Positions 18,031 to 26,917 of a stretch of 64,000 bases of DNA are shown piece by piece. How positions within the stretch are numbered: the first letter of the stretch is position 1; each line of letters opens with the position of its first letter. The DNA is from Roseibium marinum (GTDB lineage: Bacteria; Pseudomonadota; Alphaproteobacteria; Rhizobiales; Stappiaceae). A model generated the notes under the pieces. It saw only the letters and a program-made list of their open reading frames with translations, ran no database searches and had not been told where the DNA came from. The position numbers and the translations under genes are program-made. The stretch spans positions 310,001 through 374,000 of the forward strand of contig NZ_PPCN01000004.1 of NCBI RefSeq assembly GCF_002906165.1, in the 5' to 3' direction.

Positions 18031-19386
18031 ATGGGACTTGAAATCGGAATTGAGTGGCTGACACTCATCATGTTCGGCTCGCTGCTGGTCCTGCTCATGG
18101 CCGGCCTGCCGCTTGCCTTCGTTACCGGAGGCCTCGCCTGCGTCTTCCTGTTCGTGCTGGGCGATGAGCGGGCGCTCAACATCGTGCCGTCACGCATCTT
18201 CCCGCTGATGACCAATTACCAGCTCTCGGCGATCCCGCTGTTCATCTTCATGGCGTCGATGCTGGAACGGGCGGGCATCATCAACGAAATGTTCGACGTC
18301 ATCTACAAGGTGCTCGGCGGCGTCAAGGGCGGCCTGGCGGCGGCCACAATCATCGCCTCCACCATACTTGCCGCCATGGTCGGCGTCATCGGCGCGGCTG
18401 TCGTGACCATGGGCATCATCGCGCTCCCCGCCATGCTGAAACGCGACTACGATCCCAAGATCGCCATGGGCTCGATCATGGCCGGCGGCACGCTCGGCAT
18501 CCTGATCCCCCCGTCGATCCTGGCGATCATCTATGCCGTGGTGGCCGAGCAGTCGGTGGGCGAACTCTTCATCGGCGCGGTTGTCCCCGGCCTCATGCTG
18601 TCGGGCCTCTACATTCTCTACGTCATCCTGAGCTGCGTGATAGACCCCAAGAAAGGCCCGCCGATTCCCGTTGAAGAACGGATCCCCTTCAGGGAAAAGA
18701 TGCGGCTCCTGTCCAACATGTCGGCTCCGATCGTGCTGATCGTCATCGTCCTCGGCGTGATCTTCACCGGCGTGGCGACCCCGGTCGAAGCGGCCGGGAT
18801 CGGCACGTTCGGCGCCATCATCGTCGCCGCCATTCACCGCAATCTCGACTGGCAGACCCTGCGCGAGGCCTCCCTGACCACCCTCAAGGCGTCCGCCATG
18901 GTGATCTGGATCATGTTCGGGGCGACGATCTTCGTCGGTCTCTATGTGCTCGAAGGCGGTCAGCAATTCGTGCAGGGCGCGCTTGAAGCCACCGGTCTCG
19001 GCCCCTGGGGCATCTTGATCATCATGCAGGTCGTCCTGGTCGTGCTCGGCATGTTCCTCGACTGGGTCGGAATTCTTCTCCTCTGCGTGCCGATCTTCGT
19101 GCCGATCATCAAGGCACTGGGCGCGGCCTCCTTCGGTCTCGACAGTCCGGACGATCTGGTGCTGTGGTTCGGGGTTCTTTATCTGGTCAACATGCAGATG
19201 AGCTTCCTGTCGCCTCCCTTCGGCTATGCGCTCTTCTATCTGCGCGGCGTCGCGCCGAAAGAAATTCCGATGACGGATATCTTCAAATCCGCCCTGCCCT
19301 TTCTGGCGCTGCAGATCGTCGGGCTTGTGCTGTGCATGCTGTTCCCGGAACTGATCACCTGGTTGCCGAACATGGTCTACGGCTGA
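18031..19386 (+). CDS. dctM: TRAP transporter large permease (DctM)
   Basis: This is the 451-residue Na+/substrate symport channel of the TRAP system. Many hydrophobic helices are visible, with the family signatures AGGTLGILIPPS and FLDWVGILLLCVPIFVPI. It works with DctQ (16704-18026) and the DctP receptor. The 4-nt gap to dctQ shows tight translational coupling. A stem-loop follows 6 bp after the stop. Confidence 0.95.
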   Translation: MGLEIGIEWLTLIMFGSLLVLLMAGLPLAFVTGGLACVFLFVLGDERALNIVPSRIFPLMTNYQLSAIPLFIFMASMLERAGIINEMFDVIYKVLGGVKGGLAAATIIASTILAAMVGVIGAAVVTMGIIALPAMLKRDYDPKIAMGSIMAGGTLGILIPPSILAIIYAVVAEQSVGELFIGAVVPGLMLSGLYILYVILSCVIDPKKGPPIPVEERIPFREKMRLLSNMSAPIVLIVIVLGVIFTGVATPVEAAGIGTFGAIIVAAIHRNLDWQTLREASLTTLKASAMVIWIMFGATIFVGLYVLEGGQQFVQGALEATGLGPWGILIIMQVVLVVLGMFLDWVGILLLCVPIFVPIIKALGAASFGLDSPDDLVLWFGVLYLVNMQMSFLSPPFGYALFYLRGVAPKEIPMTDIFKSALPFLALQIVGLVLCMLFPELITWLPNMVYG

Positions 19387-19392
19387 CCGAAA

Positions 19393-19423
19393 AGGGCTGC
19401 GCTCCACATACGAGCGCAGCCCT
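19393..19423 (+). terminator. Stem-loop after dctM
   Basis: A perfect 12-bp stem (AGGGCTGCGCTC / GAGCGCAGCCCT) with a 7-nt loop, 6 bp after the dctM stop. There is no T tract after it. Confidence 0.7.
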
Positions 19424-19508
19424 CCAATGCGAAACACCAGTCAGGCACAAGCTTCGTTAATTATTCCAGTGTAAGAAACAACGGTTGAGACAGCGAAGGT
19501 CCACTGGA

Positions 19509-19814
19509 ATGTCACAGACCCATTTTCACTCGGAAGACCGGCCCACGCCTGCGACGAGGACCCGTCTGCGTTCGGGCAAGCTGTTCGACCTGGACAAAAA
19601 GCCGATCTGCGAATGCACCTTGTACGATCTGGAAGACGGCGATATCGGCATCGTCGTTGCGGAAACCGAGTTGTCCGTACCGGACCGGGTGCTCATTCAG
19701 GATGACAAGGATCTGACGCTGGCATTCACACAGATCCGCTGGCGCATGGGCCCCTATCTTTTCGGCGCCTATCTGGAGCCGCCGATACCGCTCGGCATGA
19801 CCGCACGCTCCTGA
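19509..19814 (+). CDS. Small PilZ-like protein of unknown function
   Basis: The protein has 101 residues. The layout TRTRLRSGKLFD…ICECTLYDLEDGDIGIVV…VPDRVLIQDDKDLTLAFTQIRWRMGPYLFGAYLEPP recalls the short beta-barrel of PilZ-type domains (charged RxxR start, a D-x-S/E-x-x-G-like turn, final F-G-A-x-F/L strand). The key c-di-GMP residues (RxxxR and DxSxxG) are not clearly conserved, so it may be a degenerate PilZ that does not bind nucleotide. ATG 19509 is preferred over an upstream TTG at 19485. Confidence 0.55.
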   Translation: MSQTHFHSEDRPTPATRTRLRSGKLFDLDKKPICECTLYDLEDGDIGIVVAETELSVPDRVLIQDDKDLTLAFTQIRWRMGPYLFGAYLEPPIPLGMTARS

Positions 19815-19835
19815 AAGAATTTTCCAACCAGCCGT

Positions 19836-20255
19836 CTACTTTACCTGCGGCGTCATTTCCTCAAAACAGACCAGCTCCGGATCGACAGGATCCCAGGAGA
19901 CCGCGCGCGACACGTAAATCGCCCGTTCCGGCGTGACGCTTTCCGGATCGTCCAGCGAAGACGCCCTGACGACCACGAGCCCCTTCATGCCGCCGCGCGT
20001 ATGATAGATCGCGCTGCCGCACACGGGACAGAACCGCCTGTTGATGGTCCGGCCGCTGTCGGCGGTCTTCTCATATTCGGTAAGCGCGCCCGTCAGCGAG
20101 AAGGCTTCTTGCGCAAAGACGGTGTGCGTCGCATGCCCGGTGCCGCCGATCTTGCGGCAGTCCCGGCAATAGCATTGCACCGTGAGCTTCGGCGGGGCCT
20201 GGCAGACATAGCGCACCGCCTCGCACAGGCATCCACCGGTCAGTTTTCGGGTCAC
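19836..20255 (-). CDS. GFA-family (glutathione-dependent formaldehyde-activating-like) protein
   Basis: The protein has 139 residues with the zinc-binding cysteine pattern of the GFA/CENP-V fold: GGCLCEAVRY, CYCRDCRKIGG and RRFCPVCGSAIY. Such proteins are implicated in S-hydroxymethylglutathione formation or other thiol adduct chemistry, but most are of unknown substrate. The start is GTG at 20255. Its 5' end lies 24 bp after the stop of the methylmalonyl-CoA mutase large-subunit gene on the same strand, so it may be the last gene of the mutA-mutB unit. Confidence 0.88.
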   Translation of the reverse strand: MTRKLTGGCLCEAVRYVCQAPPKLTVQCYCRDCRKIGGTGHATHTVFAQEAFSLTGALTEYEKTADSGRTINRRFCPVCGSAIYHTRGGMKGLVVVRASSLDDPESVTPERAIYVSRAVSWDPVDPELVCFEEMTPQVK

Positions 20256-20278
20256 CTACCTGCTCCTGCGGCCTGTTG

Positions 20279-22444
20279 TTACTCGGCCGCCTCGGCGGTT
20301 CCATAGCCGAGCTGCTCGTTCAGCTTGCCGATCAGACCGACGGCGGCTTCCGCGATCACCGTTCCCGGCGGGAAGATCGCCGCCGCGCCGGCTTTATACA
20401 GGGCGTCGTAATCCTGCGGGGGCACCACACCGCCAACGACGATCATGATGTCCTCCCGGCCTTCCTCGGCCAGCGCCTTCTTCAGGGCAGGCACCAGCGT
20501 CAGGTGACCGGCGGCAAGCGAGGACACGCCGACGACATGCACGTCATTTTCCACCGCCTGCCGGGCGGCTTCCTCGGGTGTCTGGAACAGCGGGCCGATA
20601 TCGACATCGAAACCGAGATCGGCAAAGGCGGAAGCGATCACCTTCTGGCCGCGGTCATGGCCGTCCTGCCCCATCTTGGCGACCAGAATGCGCGGCCGGC
20701 GCCCGTCATTGTCCTCAAAGGCCTCGACCAGCTTCTGCACTTTTTCAATGGTCCCGGACATGGCGCCCGCCTCCCGCTTGTAGACCCCGGAAATCGATTT
20801 GATCTCGGCCTTGTGCCGGTCGAAGACCTTTTCCATTGCCAGCGAAATTTCCCCGACCGTCGCCATGGACCGGGCCGCCTTGACCGAGAGATCCAGCAGA
20901 TTGCCCTCCCCGGTTTCGGCGCATGTCGTCAGCGCATCGAGCGCTGACTGGGTTTCCGCCTCATCGCGCTCCGCGCGCAGCCGCTTCAGCTTGTCTATCT
21001 GGGCGGCGCGCACCTGCGCGTTATCGACCTTCAGGACGTCAATTTCCTGCTCGCTCTCCGGCTTGTATTTATTGACGCCGACCACCGTCTGGGCACCGCC
21101 GTCGATCCGCGCCTGGGTCTTGGCGGCGGCTTCCTCGATGCGCAGTTTCGGAATGCCTTTCTCGATGGCCTTGGCCATGCCGCCGAGCTCTTCCACTTCA
21201 CGGATATGCGCCATCGCCTTTTCGGCAAGATCGGCGGTCAGCTTCTCGACATAATACGAACCGCCCCAGGGATCGATCACCTGGGTGGTGCCGCTTTCCT
21301 GCTGAAGAAAAAGCTGGGTGTTGCGGGCGATGCGGGCGGAAAAGTCCGTCGGCAGGGCGAGCGCCTCGTCGAGGGCGTTGGTGTGCAGGGACTGGGTGTG
21401 CCCTTGCGTTGCCGCCATCGCCTCGACACAGGTGCGGATCACGTTGTTGAAGACGTCCTGAGCGGTCAGCGACCAGCCGGAGGTCTGGGAATGGGTGCGC
21501 AGGGACAGGGATTTCGGATTCTTCGGCTGGAAGTTTTCCTCCATCAGCGTCGCCCAGATCAGCCGCGCCGCGCGCAGCTTGGCGACTTCCATGAAGAAGT
21601 TCATGCCTATTGCCCAGAAGAAGGACAGCCTCGGCGCGAACTGATCGATATCCATACCGGCTGCCACCCCGGCGCGGGCATATTCGATACCGTCGGCTAT
21701 CGTATAGGCAAGTTCCAGATCCGCCGTCGCCCCCGCTTCCTGCATGTGATAGCCGGAAATCGAGATCGAGTTGAAACGCGGCATGTTCTGCGACGTGAAC
21801 TGGAAGATGTCGGAAATGATCCGCATCGAATGTCCGGGCGGATAGATATAGGTGTTGCGGACCATGAACTCCTTGAGAATGTCGTTCTGGATGGTTCCGG
21901 AAAGGTCCTTCCAGGCAACGCCCTGCTCTTCCGCGGCAACGATATAAAGCGCCAGAACAGGCAGGACCGCACCGTTCATGGTCATGGAGACGCTCATCTT
22001 GTCCAGCGGAATGCCGGAAAACAGCGTGCGCATGTCATAGATGGAATCGATCGCCACACCCGCCATGCCGACATCGCCCGAAACACGCGGATGGTCGCTG
22101 TCATAGCCCCGGTGGGTGGCCAGATCGAAGGCCACCGACAGGCCTTTCTGGCCGGCAGCCAGATTGCGCCGGTAAAAGGCGTTCGAATCCTCCGCCGTGG
22201 AAAATCCGGCATATTGGCGCACGGTCCAGGGCTGCTGGACATACATGGTCGGATAGGGTCCGCGCAGGAAAGGCGGCAGGCCAGGCCAGGTATCGACATG
22301 CTTCAGCCCGTCAAGGTCTGCGGCCTGATAGACCGGCGGAACCTCGATATCTTCAGGCGTCCGCCAACCCGGCCGCGATCCGGCTTCCGCTTTCTTGAGG
22401 AAATTGCCGAACGGCTTTCCGGCATAATTCGGGATCCTGCTCAT
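20279..22444 (-). CDS. mutB: Methylmalonyl-CoA mutase, large (catalytic) subunit
   Basis: This adenosylcobalamin enzyme interconverts methylmalonyl-CoA and succinyl-CoA in propionate, Val/Ile and odd-chain catabolism. It has 721 residues. The N-terminal TIM barrel includes [18 protein letters not shown] and RARAGV-type substrate-binding segments. The C-terminal cobalamin domain carries the DxHxxG motif (GQDGHDRG, about residue 590-597), then SSLAAGH and VVGG. It overlaps the end of mutA by 4 bp (ATGA), showing coupling. MeaB, which protects and loads this enzyme, is 12 kb away at 36081. Confidence 0.96.
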   Translation of the reverse strand: MSRIPNYAGKPFGNFLKKAEAGSRPGWRTPEDIEVPPVYQAADLDGLKHVDTWPGLPPFLRGPYPTMYVQQPWTVRQYAGFSTAEDSNAFYRRNLAAGQKGLSVAFDLATHRGYDSDHPRVSGDVGMAGVAIDSIYDMRTLFSGIPLDKMSVSMTMNGAVLPVLALYIVAAEEQGVAWKDLSGTIQNDILKEFMVRNTYIYPPGHSMRIISDIFQFTSQNMPRFNSISISGYHMQEAGATADLELAYTIADGIEYARAGVAAGMDIDQFAPRLSFFWAIGMNFFMEVAKLRAARLIWATLMEENFQPKNPKSLSLRTHSQTSGWSLTAQDVFNNVIRTCVEAMAATQGHTQSLHTNALDEALALPTDFSARIARNTQLFLQQESGTTQVIDPWGGSYYVEKLTADLAEKAMAHIREVEELGGMAKAIEKGIPKLRIEEAAAKTQARIDGGAQTVVGVNKYKPESEQEIDVLKVDNAQVRAAQIDKLKRLRAERDEAETQSALDALTTCAETGEGNLLDLSVKAARSMATVGEISLAMEKVFDRHKAEIKSISGVYKREAGAMSGTIEKVQKLVEAFEDNDGRRPRILVAKMGQDGHDRGQKVIASAFADLGFDVDIGPLFQTPEEAARQAVENDVHVVGVSSLAAGHLTLVPALKKALAEEGREDIMIVVGGVVPPQDYDALYKAGAAAIFPPGTVIAEAAVGLIGKLNEQLGYGTAEAAE

Positions 22445-24462
22445 TTTAGGACCTCCAGATCCGATTGCCCGCCATCATAAACCGATTTCAGACGCGCATG
22501 CGCGTCTTTCAGCAATCCCAGCAGATCGCAGCCGGCATAAAGGAATGTGCCGATGCCCGCCCCCGCAAAATCCGCCTCGCGCGCACCCGGCCTGCCCGCC
22601 AGATATAGATGCACGGCACCGGCCGCCTTGAGCGCACGCGCAGCGGATTCCGCTTCATCTTCGTAGACATCGTCGCAGGAGACAAGACAGGCGAGTGTGG
22701 CGCCACTCTCCTTGAACGCGGCAAGAAGCTCTTCCAGCGAAGCGTGGACCGCCGGACCGGCCACCCTTATGCCGCCTGCCGCAAAGGCATTCGCCGTCCA
22801 GCTGGCTCTTGGCGTGAATTGCGCAGGCGTGCCGAGACTTGCCAGAAAGATTTTTGGCGGCGCACCGGTTGCCGCCTCGAAGCTTGCTGCGGCTGCGCGC
22901 AGCTCTTCGAAGGGCTCAGCGATCCGGCCACCTTGCAGCACGGGAAAGGAAGGATCGCGTTTCTCTGGGTCCTTGCGGGAGGAAGGATCGACCAACGAAA
23001 CGCCCTCAAGAGCCAGCGCTCGCAACGCAGCGAACCACCGGCCGTCGCCCGGCGGCGGCAGTGCCGTCAGATCCGGCAGCTCCGGCCGCAGCGCCTGCCG
23101 GGCGCCCCCGCCGTCCCGAAGCACGTGGACCGCGGTCTCCGAGAGATCCGGGAACTCGCTCACTCCGGTGATCGGACGCTTCCTGCGGGCGACTTTGCTG
23201 TCCAGTTCGGCCTTCGCCGCGCCTATGTGTTTTTGAACCAGCCCCTGGCTCAGGGCGTCCGGCAGTCCGCCCGCCGCCTCGATCTCCTGAAACAGCTCCC
23301 AGGCAGCCACGCAAAGCTTCTCGGTCCTGTCTTCCATCGCCCCGGAGCCCGCCGCCGGATCCGTCACCTTCGCCAGATTGCTCTCTTCCAGAAGAATGGA
23401 CTGGGTGTTGCGCGCAAGCCTGCGTGCAAAACCGTCCGGCAGACCGACGGCAAGTGTGTGCGGCAGAACGCAGACACTATCGGCACCGCCGATACCGGAC
23501 GAAAAGGCCGCGACGGTGTTGCGCAGCAGATTGACCCATGGATCGCGCTCGGTAAGCATCCGGTAGGACGTCGTCATATGCAGCGCCGCCGGGGATTGCG
23601 GCAGTCCCGCCGCCTCCAGGACACAGGACCAGAGTGCCCGTATGGCTCTTGCCTTGGCAATTGTGCCGAACTGGTCGGCATCCGCCACCAGGCACATGGA
23701 TATCCGCTCCGCCCACTCCTGCGGAGCCAGCCCGGCGTCTTCAAGCTGGCGCAGATGGGCGACAGCTGCCGCCAGCACAAAAGCCAGTTCCTGCGCCGGA
23801 GTCGCACCGGCATTGTGCCAGACAGAACCATCGGCATTCATGGCCCGCATCGCACTGCCGGTGTCCCGGACGGACAGGACAAGGTCCTGCATCCGCTTTG
23901 TGATGACTTCGAAATCCTGACGTGCCGTTGCGTTCACGGCCATCCAGCCATAGGGGTCGAAACCCGCGGTTATCGCCACCAGGGACGGGTCGAGCTTTCG
24001 CCTTTCCAGAAGCGCCAGCATCAGCGCCAGAAACTCAGGTGTCCGCGGCCCCGCGTCGATCCGTATATCTATAAGGTCTGGCTGAACGTCACTCAGGAGA
24101 GCTTCCATGCCGGCCAGGTCGCTCACACCGATAGCGTGACCATTCGACGAGAGCGCGCCGGGCAGAACCAGCTCAAGGCCGCTTGCGCCGGATTGGAGAT
24201 CGTCAAGGAGTTGTGCATTCGCCTCATCCGGATCCGCGATGTCGATCCTTTGCACGACCCGCCAGTCGCCTGCGTCGGAGCGGAGCGATCGCGCAGGCGT
24301 ATCCGGCCGCCGAGCGTAAAGCGGCGCGATCTCCAGACCGTCTTCCGTCGAGCTGAACAGCTTCTCCCTGGGCGCTCCTTTCAGTGCCCTGTCGACAGAC
24401 GCCCACCACGCCTCCTCGTCGGAGGAAAAGAAACTGTCGGGTCCGGTAAAGCTGCTCGGCAT
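22441..24462 (-). CDS. mutA: Methylmalonyl-CoA mutase, small subunit
   Basis: This is the 673-residue non-catalytic partner of MutB. It keeps the barrel and Rossmann-like parts ([22 protein letters not shown]…), but the cobalamin DxHxxG histidine motif is absent, as in known small subunits. ATG 24462 has GGGAG 9 nt upstream. Other in-frame ATGs at 24471 and further upstream lack a proper ribosome site. The reading frame is coupled to mutB by the 4-bp overlap. The 500 bp upstream carry two palindromes that may serve its regulation. Confidence 0.93.
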   Translation of the reverse strand: MPSSFTGPDSFFSSDEEAWWASVDRALKGAPREKLFSSTEDGLEIAPLYARRPDTPARSLRSDAGDWRVVQRIDIADPDEANAQLLDDLQSGASGLELVLPGALSSNGHAIGVSDLAGMEALLSDVQPDLIDIRIDAGPRTPEFLALMLALLERRKLDPSLVAITAGFDPYGWMAVNATARQDFEVITKRMQDLVLSVRDTGSAMRAMNADGSVWHNAGATPAQELAFVLAAAVAHLRQLEDAGLAPQEWAERISMCLVADADQFGTIAKARAIRALWSCVLEAAGLPQSPAALHMTTSYRMLTERDPWVNLLRNTVAAFSSGIGGADSVCVLPHTLAVGLPDGFARRLARNTQSILLEESNLAKVTDPAAGSGAMEDRTEKLCVAAWELFQEIEAAGGLPDALSQGLVQKHIGAAKAELDSKVARRKRPITGVSEFPDLSETAVHVLRDGGGARQALRPELPDLTALPPPGDGRWFAALRALALEGVSLVDPSSRKDPEKRDPSFPVLQGGRIAEPFEELRAAAASFEAATGAPPKIFLASLGTPAQFTPRASWTANAFAAGGIRVAGPAVHASLEELLAAFKESGATLACLVSCDDVYEDEAESAARALKAAGAVHLYLAGRPGAREADFAGAGIGTFLYAGCDLLGLLKDAHARLKSVYDGGQSDLEVLK

Positions 24463-24603
24463 TGCAATCATCTCCCTTGGTACCGTTTTAGTCCCCGGCC
24501 TCGAAACTTGGCAACTCAGCAGAAAGGGTAAGGTTCGCCCGCTCAGGACATTCCCTAGGGTAATGTTTGCGAATTCCGACAAGACTGTGAATGCAGGAAG
24601 TGC

Positions 24604-24624
24604 TTAATTCGTCGCACGAATTAA
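24604..24624. promoter_or_regulatory. Candidate operator for mutA-mutB
   Basis: TTAATTCGT-CGC-ACGAATTAA is a perfect dyad with 9-bp arms, about 140 bp upstream of the mutA start. The form suits a homodimeric HTH repressor or activator. It does not match the TTTGCAAA boxes I know for short-chain acyl-CoA regulators. Confidence 0.5.
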
Positions 24625-24858
24625 ATTTATAGCGGAAATTGTGCACCTGTTCTTCCACAATCGAAGACTATGCGCATGTAGAAAGAAGGCAAAATTTGCG
24701 CAAGATGACAAGAAACTGTCAAATTTTTGGCGTATTAAGCCAAATTCACCACTTTTCCCTATTGGTACGATCATCAATTGTATTGTAGCTTATGGCTGTT
24801 GACGCATGGGAATTTCTACCGCCCAATAATGAAGTGCGCGACATTCGGGTTCGGTCTC

Positions 24859-24879
24859 ACCTGCAAGGGTTGGACAGGA
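24859..24879 (+). promoter_or_regulatory. Lux-box-like dyad upstream of the LuxR-type gene
   Basis: ACCTG-N11-CAGGA resembles the lux box core ACCTG-N10-CAGGT but is one base longer. It is about 85 bp before the LuxR-type gene, where autoregulation would act. It is a weak call. Confidence 0.3.
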
Positions 24880-24962
24880 CACGTGACTAACCCATCAGCG
24901 GACACACCCTCGGAAAATTTCGGGGTGTCTGCAAAAAAGCGGCAAAAAACAGGCCGCAAAGG

Positions 24963-25673
24963 ATGTGCACAGTGCTTGATCAAACGGAATTGAAAAGCAA
25001 ACTCAGAGCAATCTCGGAAGCGAACGCAGCCCACCACGTGCTGGATATTCTTGAATCCAACCTTCGGCGCATGGGCGCAACCCATATTCTCATCACTGGC
25101 CTGCCGATGCCGAACCGTCCGATCGACAATCTCGTTCAGCGGTTTCGTTGGCCCGACCAGCGCAATGACGGCATTGAAAGCACCTCGCTTTCCGCGAACG
25201 ACAGCGCACTGATGCTTGGCCTCGGCTCCAACAGAGCCCGGATCTGGACAATAACCGCAGGCGACATGGAGCATTCAGATCTTCTGGCTTCCGCCGGCGA
25301 AGGCAGTCAGATCGTGGTCGTTCCGGTTACGGAACTCTATCCGTTCCAGGCATTCGTCTTTGCCAGCGGCCCCGCGCTGCAAGTCAACAAATACGATCTC
25401 GCCAACCTCGAAGTTCTGTCGGCAGCGGCCTTCTCGCGCCTGCGCGAACTCGGCGTGATTTCCGGCCAGCGCCCGGGCGCCCTGTCGACCCGCGAGCGCA
25501 GGGTCCTCGAACTCACGGCCTATGGCAAGACAGCCGGCCAGATTGCCGACGTGCTCGACATCTCCCAGCGGACTGTCCATGCGCATCTGCAAAACGCCAG
25601 TGTCAAGCTGAACGCTTCCAACAAGACGCACACCGTCGTCGAGGCGCTTCGCTACGGCCAGATCAGCGTTTAA
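24963..25673 (+). CDS. LuxR-family transcriptional regulator (quorum-type solo)
   Basis: The protein has 236 residues. An N-terminal alpha/beta ligand-binding-like region (residues ~1-165, with FxWPDQ and PFQAFVFASGP segments) resembles acyl-homoserine-lactone-binding folds. The C-terminal GerE helix-turn-helix (LSTRERRVLELTAYGKTAGQ, then SQRTVHAHLQNASVKL) is well conserved. No luxI synthase is in the window, so this is a solo. ATG 24963 lacks spacing from AAAGG; a GTG at 24972 would sit 8 nt after it and is an alternative start. A strong terminator follows. Confidence 0.85.
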   Translation: MCTVLDQTELKSKLRAISEANAAHHVLDILESNLRRMGATHILITGLPMPNRPIDNLVQRFRWPDQRNDGIESTSLSANDSALMLGLGSNRARIWTITAGDMEHSDLLASAGEGSQIVVVPVTELYPFQAFVFASGPALQVNKYDLANLEVLSAAAFSRLRELGVISGQRPGALSTRERRVLELTAYGKTAGQIADVLDISQRTVHAHLQNASVKLNASNKTHTVVEALRYGQISV

Positions 25674-25729
25674 TTTCGGGAATACCGTGAGCTGAAAGGC
25701 TGTGAGGTTTTAACCGGAACAAGTAATCA

Positions 25730-25756
25730 AGGCGCGCCGGTGGCGCGCCTTTTTTA
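25730..25756 (+). terminator. Rho-independent terminator of the LuxR-type gene
   Basis: A perfect 8-bp GC stem (GGCGCGCC / GGCGCGCC, self-complementary) with a 3-nt loop is followed by TTTTTT. It is about 57 bp after the stop. Confidence 0.9.
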
Positions 25757-25827
25757 ATTCCGGTCCATGTTAATGTCATCAGCCGTATCTGAGCGGCGCG
25801 CCACGCCGGGCGGCGGCGCCAATCGTC

Positions 25828-26235
25828 TCAGTAGGTCATCATCGGCGGCAGTTCCTTGGCCTGATCGACCCACTTGGTCACCTGGCTTTCGCTGGGAACC
25901 TGGCGCACGAGTTTCTTTTCCTCGTTCACCTCTTTCATCTTTGCCGCGAGATTGGCCGCATTGCGATTTCTGAGTTCCTTCACCGTATCGACACCGGCCG
26001 CTTCCAGGAGTTCGGAATATTCCTCCCCGACACCGCTGATGCGCATCAGGTCGGCCATATTGGCCCATTTCAAAAGGCGCTTGCCTTCAATACCGGTTTC
26101 GTCCTCAAGAGCCTTGCGCCCCTTCGGGTCCTTGGCACGCTCCAGATACGCTCCCGTCGTCTTGATGCCAATTTTACCCAGCTTGGCAGCATAGGTCGGG
26201 CCGATGCCCTCGATTTCGGCGATGGAATAAGACAT
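25828..26235 (-). CDS. DUF4332-like helix-hairpin-helix protein
   Basis: The protein has 135 residues. Two helix-hairpin-helix-like units are visible (IEGIGPTYAAKLGKIGIKTTGAYL and ISGVGEEYSELLEAAGVDTVKEL), as in DUF4332 proteins, which are thought to bind nucleic acid through these turns. The function is not established. ATG 26235 is preferred with GGGAG 10 nt upstream; a GTG at 26241 is an alternative. It lies just downstream of another small conserved gene on the same strand. Confidence 0.75.
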   Translation of the reverse strand: MSYSIAEIEGIGPTYAAKLGKIGIKTTGAYLERAKDPKGRKALEDETGIEGKRLLKWANMADLMRISGVGEEYSELLEAAGVDTVKELRNRNAANLAAKMKEVNEEKKLVRQVPSESQVTKWVDQAKELPPMMTY

Positions 26236-26280
26236 CCGCACAGAACTCCCTTCAAGACCGGTAACCGAACGCTGGGGCAG

Positions 26281-26673
26281 TCAGACGATTTGGCTCAGTC
26301 CCGGAATTTGTGAAACCACTTCATCCACAACGTCTTCCCCTGCTTTTTCCTTAGCATAGGAGATGAGTTCTTTGACAACACTTTGAACCCCGTTCATGTC
26401 GAGTCCGGCATTTGTCAACTCATTTAGCGCCGCCATGGCGCCCATTCCGCCACCCATCATGCTTCCCAGGCCGCCCAGAAGGCCGCCGCCGGAAGACTGC
26501 TGCGCGCGCGCGGCAACCAGCTCCGTGGCTCCCGGAAGAGCGTCGAAGATAAGCTGCATCTTGTCGTCGGGGCCTTCCTTGTTCAAAAAACCCAGAATGA
26601 TGCCGATGGCATTCTTGGCGACATCTTCATCGATCCCCGCCGCTGTCATAATCCGGTTGACGAGTTCTTCCAT
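26281..26673 (-). CDS. Small conserved protein, DUF2267/DUF2780-like
   Basis: The protein has 130 residues. An N-terminal helical part (MEELVNRIMTAAGIDEDVAK, then IILGFLNKEGP) is followed by a Gly/Met-rich linker (GGGLLGGLGSMMGGGMGAM) and a C-terminal helical part ending QIPGLSQIV. The pattern matches small alphaproteobacterial proteins annotated as DUF2267 or DUF2780. The role is unknown. ATG 26673 has GGGAG 6 nt upstream; the frame also opens at a TTG at 26691. Confidence 0.7.
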   Translation of the reverse strand: MEELVNRIMTAAGIDEDVAKNAIGIILGFLNKEGPDDKMQLIFDALPGATELVAARAQQSSGGGLLGGLGSMMGGGMGAMAALNELTNAGLDMNGVQSVVKELISYAKEKAGEDVVDEVVSQIPGLSQIV

Positions 26674-26713
26674 ACCGTTCTCCCAATTCAATAAGCTGGC
26701 GCTGCATCCGCCT

Positions 26714-26753
26714 GGCGCTTCAGGTGCCGGCGCTTCAGGTCCCCGCGCTTTAG
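26714..26753. repeat. Short 15-bp tandem repeat
   Basis: GGCGCTTCAGGTGCC, GGCGCTTCAGGTCCC and a partial third unit CGCGCTTTAG are adjacent. The copy number is low and the significance unknown. Confidence 0.5.
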
Positions 26754-26917
26754 TTTATGGACTCAAAATAAGCTGGCCCTCTATACAGGGCCGGACGCAG
26801 GTCCGTCGATGGGTCATAATCACCGATCCCTGGTATTAAGTCGGGGACGCGCATTTTTTCCCGGGCTGGGTTAGGCTGCCGCAACGACGACCGGATTCGG
26901 AGGGAGACAGCTAAATC

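Larger units (their letters stand above)
24463..24962. other. Divergent regulatory region between mutA and the LuxR-type gene
   Basis: 500 bp with no gene. It is AT-rich from 24600 to 24780. It holds a perfect 21-bp palindrome (24604-24624), a second dyad TTTGGC-N7-GCCAAA at 24726-24744, a lux-box-like dyad at 24859-24879, and a hairpin around 24896-24938 (GGACACACCC…GGGTGTCT) just before the LuxR-type gene. Confidence 0.6.

Noticed and set aside
18190-19437. 415-codon frame opposite dctM
   Set aside because: His/Asp-rich antisense product typical of the complement of a membrane protein gene.
22609-24531. 640-codon open frame on the plus strand opposite mutA
   Set aside because: High-GC antisense shadow: Arg/Gly-rich translation without any domain, lying wholly over a well-conserved gene.
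24660-24720. PccR/MccR-type TTTGCAAA box near GCAAAATTTGC upstream of mutA
   Set aside because: Only partial resemblance (a GCAAA-A-TTTGC dyad), not the tandem TTTGCAAA arrangement described for that family.
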